A stretch of DNA of 64,000 bases from Utricularia gibba (lineage: Eukaryota; Streptophyta; Magnoliopsida; Lamiales; Lentibulariaceae), in assembly GCA_002189035.1 (NCBI GenBank), contig NEEC01000010.1, positions 3,472,001-3,536,000 of the forward strand, read 5' to 3'. Position 1 is the stretch's first letter, and every line of letters starts with the position of its first letter. Under the pieces are notes generated by a model. That model had not been told where the DNA came from. It saw nothing but the letters and a program-made list of their open reading frames with translations, and ran no database searches. Both the position numbers and the translations under genes were made by a program. Positions 1 to 14,136 of the stretch are shown here, in pieces.

Positions 1-297
1 TGATTCCCCCTTCCCATTCATTTTGATTATCTGACAAGCGCGATCCCCGAATTCTGATATTATGAGCAGGCACCGAGCGTCTCACAAGAGAAGATCGATA
101 AAATGGTGAAGGAACTGAAGGACAGAGAAGAGAAATCAAGGTCCTTTAGCAGAAGGAGAAAGTTCCGGGAGGAAAAGGATATTGACTCGATCAACGACCG
201 TAACGAGCACTTCAACAAGAAAATCGAACGAGCATTTGGCAAGTATACACTCGAAATCAAGAACAATCTCGAGAGAGGAACTGCTCTGCCAGATTGA
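1..297 (+). CDS. SYF2: Pre-mRNA-splicing factor SYF2, last exon (partial)
   Basis: This is the C-terminal exon of SYF2, a component of the NineTeen/Prp19-associated spliceosome complex. The exon probably starts at about 70, after an acceptor ending in GAGCAG: upstream of that the frame has a TGA at 55-57, so 1-69 is read as intron. The open frame runs to TGA at 295-297. It contains the hallmark SYF2 blocks KIDKMVKELKDREEK-like, RSFSRRRKFREEKDIDSIND, and the C-terminal end KNNLERGTALPD, which is nearly invariant in the family. The protein is highly charged and helical, as expected. The rest of the gene lies left of the window. 298-440 is probably its 3' UTR. Confidence 0.88.
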
Positions 298-445
298 TGG
301 CTTCACAAGCTGAATCTATGAAAAGGAAGTTAAATCCAGGTAACGGTAGTGTTGAGAAAATATTTGGCTTCTCTGAGGTCATTTATCTTCATGTGGTTTG
401 CTGCAATGCGGTGTAAACACAGTAAGACTCTAGCTTTCCGCATTC

Positions 446-841
446 TTATCCAAACTTGCTGAATGCGAGAGCCATCAAGACTTTTTCCCTTGTAAAGCTG
501 AGCACAGCTTCATCACCTCGCTGTAATCGCCCTACCAAATAGGACAAGCTTATGATCTCAAAGCGTCTCCATCTTCTGTCCTTTGCAAACTTCTCCATGC
601 CCTTCTTGACCATCTCATCTCAATCTTTCACCTTCATTGCATCGCCCAGCACAACCCGGTAACGCTCAAAAGTCCCAGCAGACTCAAGAACCAAACTCCG
701 AATGTCCGTCCAATCTCATCGATCCATCCATGTGGTGACAGAATGTTGTGCTTGTGGTGTGCTGCATTACTCGCAGCTAGGCCAGCAACATGTGCACCGA
801 GCAGACGAGACGATCACCACCTCCTCCTCGATTTCCATCAT
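446..841 (-). pseudogene. FAD-dependent monooxygenase (MO1/CTF2-like) pseudogene
   Basis: Read on the minus strand, this stretch holds the two ends of a plant FAD monooxygenase (MO1/CTF2 family) but not the middle. It opens with ATG ATG and MEIEEEVVIV. After a frame change come GAHVAGLAAS, a decayed GxGxxG FAD-binding turn, and RSLVLESAGTFERYR, the usual second strand. The sequence then jumps to a VVLGDAMK-like piece of the GD motif. After an in-frame TGA it continues as the C-terminal block KKGMEKFAKDRRWRRFEIIS and ends at TAA. At least two frame changes, a stop and a large internal deletion make it non-functional. It lies in the gap between SYF2 and VHA-B. The family call rests on motif recall, not alignment. 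Confidence 0.6.
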
Positions 842-1095
842 CTTATCAAGGGATCGAGCTCCAATTACAGAAGAAAGCCCATCAAGAAGCAAAAGTCGGA
901 GCCCAAAATGGTGGCCTCATGGCCCAAAATAACTGATGTTGCCACGTTGCAACTTGCAAGTGAAAAAAATGGGCCAATCGATTACGGCACGGCTATCTTG
1001 GATCGCGCTTTCAGCTTCTCTACAACTTGTACTGCCTGGTTGGACGCTTGTACGCTATTCGTCAGCTTCCAATCTCACCAGGCAGAATATTCCTG

Positions 1096-1808
1096 TAAGC
1101 GGTTCACGATCATCTCGTCCCTTTTCATTCTGTTTTATCTGGTGTCTCTTCTCTGGGTTGGTTTGAAAGGGCTCGGAATTTTCAGATCCGCTATAGTATG
1201 TTTCTTTTTTGAAAAAAAATTCTTTTGAGCGTGAATGTGTAATGAAACTGCTTCATTTCGCTCAGTTGGCCCGGTCCTAGGAAGTTTTCTGGTTTTCAAG
1301 TTTTATTGCCTTTTCTAGATTATTTATTGCCCAGATTTCCAGTTGCTGCTCCATTTCTATCTAGGCCGGTGTGGGGGCTGGTCCCATCATGAAGTTGAAT
1401 TCTTGATGAATTAATTGGTCGATATATGAAAGCGAATTATAGAAATTGCCTTAGGTCGGTGCTTATTGACCGATTTAAAGAGAAAGAGTTATTCTGTTAT
1501 GATTACTGTGTCTTGGACAATTCCAGGTTTGAGATGAAATAGAGTAGCAGTGTGGGGTGTATGAACGGAAACTTTGACCTGCTTTCGTCATCTGACGTTA
1601 TCAATCAGTGGCTTGCTACCAGTTAAATTATAACCTTGATGTTGCCCTTGTTATTTAGAGTTCTGGCTCAGTGTTGTAATGTTGCAACCTCCGTCCCAAA
1701 TTTTATTTTGCGCAGAAACATGAGACCATTGTTTCCCGAATCATTTCCTTCTTATCTTTTAAAATATTCTTGTTGCTGTTAAAGTTATTATTAATTTATA
1801 GGTTGAAC
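1096..1808 (+). other. VHA-B: Predicted leader exon junction and 5' UTR intron of VHA-B
   Basis: A good donor (ATTCCT|GTAAGC) at 1095/1096 and a good acceptor (AATTTATAG|GTTGAAC) just before the start codon suggest a roughly 700-bp intron in the 5' UTR. The leader exon would lie at about 950-1095, a C/T-rich stretch. Leader introns are common in highly expressed plant housekeeping genes. This is inferred from splice signals only. An alternative is simple leader sequence without splicing. Confidence 0.4.
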
Positions 1809-4605
<2,797 letters not shown>

Positions 4606-4864
4606 TCCGGTGCCTCAGCCTTTCAACCCGGTGCTTCTGTTAAAAGAATGCCTTCTTACATAATTAATACCCATCTGTCTGGTTTGCAATAAGATGAGTG
4701 ACCCACCCCTCCATGTAACTAGAAGAGAAGCATTTTTAGATCGGTGGTGTTTTGGGTATTTTTTGTGCGGATTTTTCGTCAGCTGTAAGGAAATTCTCTT
4801 ACTCGAGTGTTTTGGTTTATGCACGTTTGCATTTGCTAGTCTTTTCAATTCACACCCATCGGCC

Positions 4865-6041
<1,177 letters not shown>

Positions 6042-6261
6042 GGGAGAATTTTGTTTCCCCTTGGTCGGGGACGGATGTTAGGGAAAAGGAGGAAGAAGCC
6101 CCAGCCGATCGACCGGAGATAGGGTATTGAACTTGATATATACGCGATCAGCGTATCTCTGCCTAACCAATTGTTGAGATCAAAAACATGGATCGTGCGT
6201 ATTGGTATCCCTGAATGCCCCTGCCAGGTATTGTTTTGGGCAAGAAGTGGAGGATATGCTG

Positions 6262-8977
6262 CTACATGGTTTGAGGATGAGCAGCAGCAGCAGCAAGAGC
6301 AGTGGTGATTTCTGTGATCCGCTGCAAAAGCTCTTCGTATACTTTCAAGGAATCGGCTGAAAATTTCTCCATGGCCTCCAAAACGCGGTGCAGACTGGCC
6401 TGGATGCTCCCTGTTTTACTGGTCTCGCTCTGATAAACAGCACGGCGGGTTGTGCCTCCCCGAGAAAACTGCACAATTCTCTTCTCCATAGCTTGGATTT
6501 CTTTGCCTCCCTTTACGTCCTCACGATGACATGATTGAAGCATACTTCTCGCAAGTTCCTGCATCGACTCCACCACCCGATACTCTGAAATGGTGTCTAA
6601 TAGTTGGGACCATTGGTTGCAGATCACGAAGACTCGAGGAGCTCCCATTCGACCTGGCGAAAATGGGACTAGACCATCGGGAGTCTCTTCCGGGATGTAG
6701 ACAAGGCATTTGAGGAGCCAGTTGTTCAAGGAGCGAACGAAGGATCTTTGTGCGGTGAACCAGTCAGAAAACGCCATCGCCCAGGTGATTAAATCGTGTT
6801 CAAGCTGAGGAATGGCTTCCAACTGGGGAGCAACGGAGTCAAGCCCCTTGGCTTCCTCCAATGCTTCTCGCTGTGAACGATGGCATTCGAGCATGGATTT
6901 CCACATCCTCGTTAGCCTGTTCAACCCAAGCCAAGCCAAGCCACCGCATTAGGATTCATTCGTGTATCCCAAACACAAGAACGTAGGCAATGGCAATAGC
7001 AGTCTTGGTGGTATTTACTACCTGTGGACGAAGTCATAAAGCTGTGGGTAGAGGACTTCGTCTCTCAGGACGTTGATCTTCATCGAGATTCTATCAACGA
7101 CCTGAATCGCGATGTTCATCTTGGTGGCCAGGCTCCTCACCAGACTTCTGGTTGCATCAACTTCCCTGTCCTCAGCACCATTTCTATCTAAATGCTTGAG
7201 TTTTAGCGATTTCCGGTGGTGTTGAACTCTGGTCTTCTCCTCGACCTGGATGAATCAGTCGAGGTGGATTGTTACTAGAAAAATTTCACTCGAGGTGAAT
7301 CGTACAAATGAAGGTGGAAATTAAAGAGCATTGATGCCCTGTGGAACGCAAGAAAACTACATCTTTGTTAGCAGCAGCAGGTGGGATTTGGGGACCAGCA
7401 CAAAACTGTAGGTGCAACGTGCAGGCATAATGGAGCTACTAACTACACTTGTCCAAAGGGATTTAAAAGCAGAGAATATTGCAGGCCCACCAAAAGATAC
7501 ACATCGACAAAAGGAGAGAAGGGATGGAGGCGAATAACTCTGTTGTACCTTGACTTCTTCATACAGCTTTTTCTCCCAGATATAGATCTCATGTAAAGTG
7601 GAAGAAAGGTTTTTAGACTTGCGTTGATCCATCTCGGAATCTTGGTTTTCAGACCCCCCTGTTTTCAGCAGCCCTGGTAGATGCAGATGCAGTATCTTGT
7701 TCGGACTGGGAACTGCGATGATGCGGGGATTATCATCATTTTCCGAGGACAACTTACTTGACATGAAAAACAGAATCCTTACCATGAACGAGGAGGCTGC
7801 TCTTCCTGTGCTTGGGTTTATATGGAACATTTCCAGCATCAAGAAACTCAGAAATCTCCTTCCCAGACTCTGAAGCATGCAGGAATTGGGTTTCAATCTC
7901 CTTTACAGCGTTGGAATCACCCTTGATTTCACTGCGCCCACGAGCTTTCACCGTGGAAGAATTTACTCTGTTTTGGGGGCTTTCCTCATCACTCGGAAAA
8001 TTGTGCTCCCCCTCTGTATCACTTGGACCCGCTCCACGATCTTCATTAATGGCGGCAGGATGCTGTTCCTCAGGCGCCACCGTCTTCGAGTGACTGCTAC
8101 TTGTTTGACTACTAACAACCTTCCGATCTCCGTGGACTTCCTTCACTGCTTCCTCGTCCTCTTCCTCCAGATCAGGAATCTCTTCTTTCTTGCGAATCTC
8201 CTTTAAGTCCTTGCCGAAAGGAAGATAATACCTATCGAATGCTTCGAATGGGTTTAGGAAATCCCACATCGATGTACTCGGAGGCGGAGGTGGCGCCGCC
8301 GCCGCCGCCGCCGGTTTTAGAGAACTTCGATCTCCACCACCATGGTAATCTGCATACCCATTATGATATAGAGGAGGATTATCCCGCTTTGGATTATCAC
8401 CAACATCGGCGTACTTGAAATAGACAGAAGGAGAAAATTCATTAAGACGAACAGTCGTGGCGCTGATGGGTGTCTGCGAATAAGCTACGGAGGGGGTGGC
8501 TTGGTTTCTCATGTAGTTGATTCTCATAAAGCCTCCATCGTCACCGTCTCCTGGACGATTTAAAAAGGAAGCTTCGTAACGTGGGACGCTGCCGCCGTAA
8601 GGGTACCAGTGGTCGTCGATTTCCAGCGGTGTCTCGTCATCAAGATGGTGGAAAGAATCCGTGTCTGAGAGAAAGTGGAGATGGGACCCAGAATGTGACA
8701 GTGACTGAATATGGTGCCCAATCTTCTCCGGCGAATCAGGCTCCCCCTTCGTCTTTCCCGGGAGTTTGAGAACAGGGGAAGAGGGCCCAGGGAGATCCCG
8801 CTCCAGGTCGAGAAATCGGTGAAGGGATACGCCAAAGGCGCTGAGGGAATTGAGATAAGCACCATGCGACTGAGCGAGGGCAAAGCGGTGTCTGAGGGCG
8901 TCGTCGAGAAAAGCGCAGCGGTGGCGGCAGAGAGTCACCGCCGGGGAGTCGTTAAGCTTGGATGCGGTGCAACCCAT
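6262..8977 (-). CDS. DUF630/DUF632 (bZIP-like plant) protein
   Basis: This is a plant-specific protein of the NRG2/ROLLED LEAF-like family, with DUF630 at the N-terminus and DUF632 in the C-terminal half. Four exons: 7783-8977, 7549-7712, 7022-7245 and 6262-6916, giving 745 residues. I chose the ATG at 8977 because it begins MGCTASKL, the conserved N-myristoylation and acidic-helix start, so membrane anchoring is likely. Residues 1-60 are DUF630. A proline/alanine-rich and acidic linker follows (AAAAAAPPPPP, DLEEEDEEAVKE). DUF632 runs from about residue 380 with LSSTLHEIYIWEKKLYEEVK and LTRMWKSMLECHRSQREA. Intron 1 is only 70 nt. Family members act in nitrate signalling or leaf development, but the role here is not shown by the sequence. 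No defects seen. Confidence 0.9.
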
Positions 8978-9072
8978 GTTCAAGGGAGGGGAAAAAGGAA
9001 GAAGGAACCTGGGCTTGTTTGTTTACTATGTCGCCGTGGAAATGCCGCCGGGGAGCACCATGAGAGCTGGAA

Positions 9073-9480
9073 AACCGATGATAGTGATGTTAGGATTCTG
9101 CGTAGGAGCCACTGTGTATTATTGTCCTTGGTCCTTTATCTTTCCTTATTTTTATGTTAGAGACAGAAATCTCTGCTTTTCACTTCGCCTTTTCAAAAAA
9201 TAAGAAATCTGCATTTCCTCTTTACTGCGGCCGCGGGGGCGACGAAGGAGGGCTTACCACGAACGCTATTAAGCCGATCCAGGGGCATCGGGGCCGAGTC
9301 CTTGAAGGAATCCCGACCCGACCCATTTCTGGTCTGGTCTACCTGAGGCTGAGGCTGTGCTGAGAAACGTGAGGCCAGGGCTCCGCTGGAACCGGAGAGT
9401 TGGTCTTCTGAGAGGGCAAGTAACTTGTCGTCAATCTGATGGATATACTTATTAAAGGTGAAAGTCAAATGGGAGAAGCA
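9073..9480 (-). other. Probable spliced 5' leader of the DUF630/DUF632 gene
   Basis: Upstream of the MGCTASKL start there is an acceptor (GGTTTTCCAG, about 9073-9080) and, further out on the same strand, a donor (GTTCGTG|GTAAGC) near 9257. An open frame at 9193-9468 has no ATG near its beginning and is best read as leader exon rather than protein. Removing the stretch between would give a short spliced 5' UTR. This is inference from splice signals only. Confidence 0.3.
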
Positions 9481-10247
9481 AGGGAGTGGAGATAGTGGTG
9501 TGCGAGCACTGAGCAGGGCAAAAGAAAAAGGAAAAGGTGGCCATTTTTGTCAGGATTACATCCCGGGAACAACACACATACGGAAGGGAAGGGAAGGGAT
9601 GCTTGAAGCAAAGCAAAAGCTGTGGTGGGTTTCACTCAGAGTGGGCGATGGCGATGCAATTCTGGAATATGCGCTTCCATCCATCCCCATCCCCATCTGT
9701 GGTTTTCGAGTGCAATGCCCCCTGCATCTTACTTGACCCATCACAAAAGGCATCAGCTGTTCGTTTGTTCAGCAGCAAGAGATAACCAATACACCTCAAT
9801 GTTGCCTACTACGTAGATAAGACAGCACATTTCCCCTGCGCTCAGAACCCATCATCAAGTAAGGCAAGGCAGGTTGGAAAGAAAAATATGTTTGAATGTT
9901 TTTATTTTTTTAAGAAAAAGAGCATGATCATGAGTCAGACAGAAACAAGATTGTGTGTGGGGTCCCATTACATTCCAGCGTCAGGGTACCGTATCTACCG
10001 CATTTCAATGTTAAGCAAGCTCGCCATCCCTATTCCGAGTGGCTTACCATCTACAGAACAACTGGATTTTAATCGCCTGACGCACACAGTGAGTACTCTT
10101 CTCTATTCATGGAAGGGATTAGGATAGGAATAGGATAGAGCCTGGTAACTGAAAACATAACTGCTATGAAAGGAGAAACTGCTCCATTGGGCATTGGTAT
10201 ATATGCACACCGGCAACCCCATTATTCTCAAATTTCCGACTTTGCTG
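9481..10247. other. Shared upstream region, DUF630/632 (-) and C2H2 gene (+)
   Basis: No convincing coding frame. Two divergent genes face away from it, so it should hold both promoters. It contains simple CCATCCCCATCCCCAT repeats near 9675-9700 and a TATATA stretch at 10198-10204 that could serve the + strand zinc-finger gene. No other clear element recognised. Confidence 0.4.
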
Positions 10248-11132
10248 ATGGACATGAACTACTCTCTTCCTTCTCATGGTTGCAACGCCTCAGGCACTTC
10301 GCCTTCTGTTCCAGAGGAAGAAGCCAGGCACCAAAAACCCAAGAAGAAACGCACCAGGTTCCCTAGTATCGACTCCCGCGGTGGTTCAGGTGGGGTTCTC
10401 ATTCAGACGCCGCGGCCGAGAAATACAGCCCGGAATCCACCGGACCCCGACGCTTCTGTTGCTGTTGCGACTAAGATCATTCACCCCTGTACGGAATGCG
10501 GGAAGAAATTCTGGTCGTGGAAGGCACTGTTTGGACACATGCGATGCCACCCAGAGAGGCAATGGCGGGGAATAAAACCTCCGACCAACTCGCATCGAAG
10601 GGCAGGGGCCGAGGATGACGGGGAGGAGCCGCTGTTGTGGACGGAGGAGGATCACGAGGTGGCGACGTGGTTGTTGATAATGGCCAACGGTGCAGCTGCT
10701 GATCAGTGTCTACCACGGTCCGAAAACTGCTCCTACAGAGTGGGCGATAGCCACTCGGAGAACATGGTGGGCCCCAGCCCCAGCCCCAGTTCCTCGGCGG
10801 TGGCTGGACGGTTTGAGTGCTCCAGTTGCAAGAAAGTTTTCGCTTCCCACCAGGCTCTTGGGGGCCACAGAGCGAGCCACAAGAACGTTATGGGCTGCTA
10901 TGCGATCACAAAGAACGACGGAGAAAACGAAACCGGCGGGGGTGGGCGTTGCTGCTCCAGGCATTTCTCGAATGGGCAACAACCTGGTTGTCACATGAGG
11001 TGCCGCCACCAGCAGCGGAAGGCCGAGGAACTGCCGTTTGCTGTCGGTGGGTTTGATTTGAATGTGGAGGCCGACGCGGACAATGGTGACGGAGGGATGA
11101 CGTTGGACTTGAGATTAGGCTTAGGACGTTGA
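10248..11132 (+). CDS. C2H2 zinc-finger transcription repressor, ZAT-like
   Basis: This is an intronless plant C2H2 protein with two widely spaced fingers. Finger 1 is CTECGKKFWSWKALFGHMRC plus H, with the KALFGHMRCHPER form typical of the ZAT2/ZAT3 group. Finger 2 is CSSCKKVFASHQALGGHRAS plus H, with the plant QALGGH motif. A basic KPKKKRTR stretch near the N-terminus is a likely nuclear signal. The C-terminus has two EAR-type repression motifs, FDLNV and LDLRLGL, the latter at the very end. The start is uncertain: ATGs in frame lie at 10203, 10248 and 10254. I prefer 10248 because a TATATA element sits at about 10198-10204, upstream of it. Predicted length is about 294 residues. It is convergent with the PBL kinase. 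Confidence 0.88.
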   Translation: MDMNYSLPSHGCNASGTSPSVPEEEARHQKPKKKRTRFPSIDSRGGSGGVLIQTPRPRNTARNPPDPDASVAVATKIIHPCTECGKKFWSWKALFGHMRCHPERQWRGIKPPTNSHRRAGAEDDGEEPLLWTEEDHEVATWLLIMANGAAADQCLPRSENCSYRVGDSHSENMVGPSPSPSSSAVAGRFECSSCKKVFASHQALGGHRASHKNVMGCYAITKNDGENETGGGGRCCSRHFSNGQQPGCHMRCRHQQRKAEELPFAVGGFDLNVEADADNGDGGMTLDLRLGLGR

Positions 11133-11645
11133 TTTGGAATGGATCAACTCTGTATTACTACTAACGTTTACTGGTTCACTTGAGAACCCGCTGTAGTCTG
11201 TACCCCGTATCATCATCCTCTTCACAAGCTACGACAAATCTGGATGATTGATTCAACTCGTGATCATGAATATGTCAAATGCCCTTTTTCTCTTGCCATA
11301 TAGCAGCTGTATGTAGCTTGGTATGAGACAGGTTCTAATGAAAACAGTCGGATCAAACACTTCAACAGAACCATAAAAACGACTGAAGCCCATGGAATCA
11401 ATATATGCAGAGCAAACCCGTGTACAGATTGGTGGAAAGTTAAAGAGATAGCCATGCAACTTGTCCAGATTCATTCTTGATCACCATAGTTTTTACAGGA
11501 AAGTAATCATTCTACCTACACAGTACACACCGAGGGTCGCACAAGCATTCTCCCTGAAACCGGCCATGATGGCTGAAACTTCGCACACCAGAGTTCAGGG
11601 TCTGGATGTAGCATGCGCATATACAACAATGAAGATATGTGATAC
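11133..11645. other. Convergent 3' flank, C2H2 gene and PBL kinase
   Basis: This 513-bp stretch lies between two stop codons of convergent genes. It has no supported coding frame and should hold both 3' UTRs and polyadenylation sites. I see nothing else in it. Confidence 0.4.
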
Positions 11646-13423
11646 TTATCTGGGAGTAGGAAGTGGATACCCAAAATCTTGTTCCTGCCTGTAGTGAAGT
11701 GGAGAGTGTTGCTGCTGCATATTTCGTCTTCCTTGAGTAGAAGGATCATTAGTTTTTGTATTACTGGAATGCACTCTTTGTCCTCCATGCTTCTCGCTAG
11801 CAGAAGCCAATCTCTCCAGTGTCTCCACGACTTGTTGCATCCCTGGTCGGTGCTTGGGTTCATTTTCAAGGCATTTCAGAGCAAGTTGAGCGATTTGTAG
11901 TGCACATCTCGAGGAGTACTTCCCTTCCAAGCGTTGATCCATAATGCTCTTCAGCTTCCTGCGGTCATTGAGTTGCGGCCTTACCCAGTCGGCTAGAATG
12001 TGTTGGGCGGCAGGCCTGTTCGTGTCCAGGGCACGTAGACCAGTGAGCATCTCCACCAGCACCACACCAAATCCATACACATCACTCTTCACATACAGGT
12101 GACCTGAAACACAAGTATGAATTATCTTCATGTCGGACCTAGAAATGATGGTGAATCTAGTCGAAGGACTTAAAAGCTGAAAATGAATCTATTTCCAACA
12201 TCATTGAAGTCCCATCTGCTCTTAGGAAGATCAAGTGTGGATCCTTCACCTGTTGCTACATATTCAGGTGCAGCATATCCATATGTTCCCACCACCTGCG
12301 TTGTTACATGAGATTTACTTGCAGTTGGACCCATTTTTGCGAGCCCGAAGTCCGATAACTTGGCATTGTACGACTGCAACGCAATATATCAGATGAACAC
12401 AAAACAAAATCGAAGTCCAGAAGCAACAGCAAACAGTAAAATTTAAAGCCTAAAATATAGCGTAATCATGCGAACAATCAGTAGATTCCATGGTGATTTC
12501 TAATACACTTACCCCATCGAGCAATATGTTGGATGCCTTGAAGTCTCTGTAAATTACTTTTCTATCTAATGAATGCAGGAATGCAAGTCCACGAGCTGCG
12601 CCGATCAGTATCTTAAGCCTGATTTCCCATGGGAGTGGTTGCACGGCAGAACCCTCTACCAGAAAAAAGCAAGCTTAGAGAGAGAGATTTATTTTATACA
12701 GACTAACTTGTTAAATCTGCAAGGAAAAGAGATCGTTACTCCAAAACAAGTGATTCTCCAAGCTTCCCTTTGGCATGAACTCGTACACGAGAAGCAGCTC
12801 TTCATCCTCCCAACAGTAGCCCAAGAGTTTAACCAGATGCGGATGAGATAGATTTCCAAGAAAATTGACCTCAGACTGCAAGCAATGAATAGCTATCCAG
12901 AGTTGATTCTCTGCTGTATGTAGACAAGTGGGGAAGTGGAGATATAGGCGCACCTGCCATTCTTGAAACCCCTGCATGCTCTCCGGGTGCAACTTCTTTA
13001 TGGCAACAGGAGTGATAGGAGTTCCATTTTTGGAATCGAACCAACCCTTGTAAACTTTGCCAAAGCCACCCTCCCCAAGAACCGAATCATTTTTAAAGTT
13101 TCTGGTGGCAGCCTTGAGCTCAGAAAAAGAGTAAATCCGCAGATTTGGATGGGGTAACATGAGAGATGTTGGGGCAGCGACATCGTTTCCACTCAACGTC
13201 GACAGCTTACTATTACCAGAAGCGTTACTGGCGCTGGAAGAGGATGTTGTTTCCGTCAACGTCGAGGTGGTCTGAAACGCCGCACCTGCAATTTCAGGAC
13301 GGACTCAAGATCATCGATTTCTGTCAAACCAGCACAACCAACGAAAAATCCATGTAAACTAGGGGGACCTGAAACAGGAGGCGTTGGGCAGCGAGAGCGG
13401 GGGGTGCTCCAGCAAATCCCCAT
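11646..13423 (-). CDS. Receptor-like cytoplasmic kinase, PBL/RLCK VII type
   Basis: This is a serine/threonine kinase of the PBS1-like (RLCK subfamily VII) group, which relays signals from plasma-membrane receptor kinases. Six exons: 13369-13423, 12954-13285, 12740-12875, 12513-12655, 12250-12373 and 11646-12103, giving 415 residues. The short first exon encodes [12 protein letters not shown], an N-myristoylation/palmitoylation signal for membrane attachment. A serine/threonine-rich linker leads to [20 protein letters not shown]. Kinase motifs are complete: [11 protein letters not shown] (P-loop), [19 protein letters not shown] (catalytic loop, RD type), DFGLAKMGP, and [10 protein letters not shown]. 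The C-terminal 70 residues are low complexity and basic. No defect seen. Which PBL orthologue it is cannot be settled by eye. Confidence 0.93.
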
Positions 13424-14136
13424 TACTAACCGAAAAAAAGATCAAGAATTGTTCCAGGAAGGGGATGTTCTTCGTTTGAACAAAGCACTGATTTTTCAAA
13501 CAGCAACAACTAAGACGGGGGAAGAGAACTCCTTCAATCCAGTACAAACCCCAAGTTCGGAACGCGTTCAATGAGTCTCAGGGGGAAAGCATCGCACACG
13601 CTTGCTCCAAAGTCCCACCAGAAGTCATCGTATGACCGGCAACTTGAGCAAGCCGAAAGGCGTCGTCTTTCGGAAAGAAAAGAAAGTCCAAGTCAAAGAA
13701 CGCGTGGGTCGGAATTAGAGGCCGAACATTTGACCAAGGCAGGAGAAGTAGATCCATTATGTCAGGGCTGACGACAGTGGAAAGGGTAAACCCATCGAGG
13801 GATTGGGGTTGCAGTTGAGCGTCGTCGTCAGTCGGCGGCAAGAGGATGGGATCGTAGATGACGGCGAATTATCACCGCCACTAGGAAATTGCAGACTGAA
13901 GGAGGGTAACTCGATGAATCGACCAAAGCCGCATATCGCGCCAGCCAGCCAGCCACAGTTCCGTTGATCTATATATGCATTGAATCTAATGTATAATAAT
14001 AATAACAATAATGTCTTGGAGGAAACTCCAGCTTTCCCCCCAACTCTCAAGAATGCTGCCATCTCTCTACATATGGCATTTTCATTATCGCTACGGACGA
14101 TGGAAGTCCCGTTGGAATCCTGCAGTAGGTACGTTT
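13424..14136. other. Upstream region of PBL kinase
   Basis: This is the gap between the PBL start codon and the NOC4 stop, both on the minus strand. It must hold the PBL promoter and leader and the NOC4 3' UTR. Open frames here have no recognisable family. A short ATAATAATAATAAC run sits near 13993. Confidence 0.35.

Noticed and set aside
7754-7782. Read-through of DUF630/632 exon 1 to the stop at 7754
   Set aside because: A GTAAGG donor at 7782 and a GCAG acceptor at 7713 give a 70-nt intron that restores the DUF632 frame.
9193-9468. 91-residue frame on the minus strand upstream of the DUF630/632 gene
   Set aside because: The frame starts at TTG without an ATG at its beginning, matches no family I know, and ends at a good donor site. 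It is better explained as a leader exon.
10386-11009. Several minus-strand frames of 79-99 residues over the C2H2 gene
   Set aside because: High GC in the zinc-finger gene lowers the number of stops on the other strand; no motifs.
12960-13423. PBL gene starting at 13259 without the short first exon
   Set aside because: That frame begins at TTG. The spliced exon 13369-13423 supplies an ATG and the conserved MGxC acylation start in the right phase.
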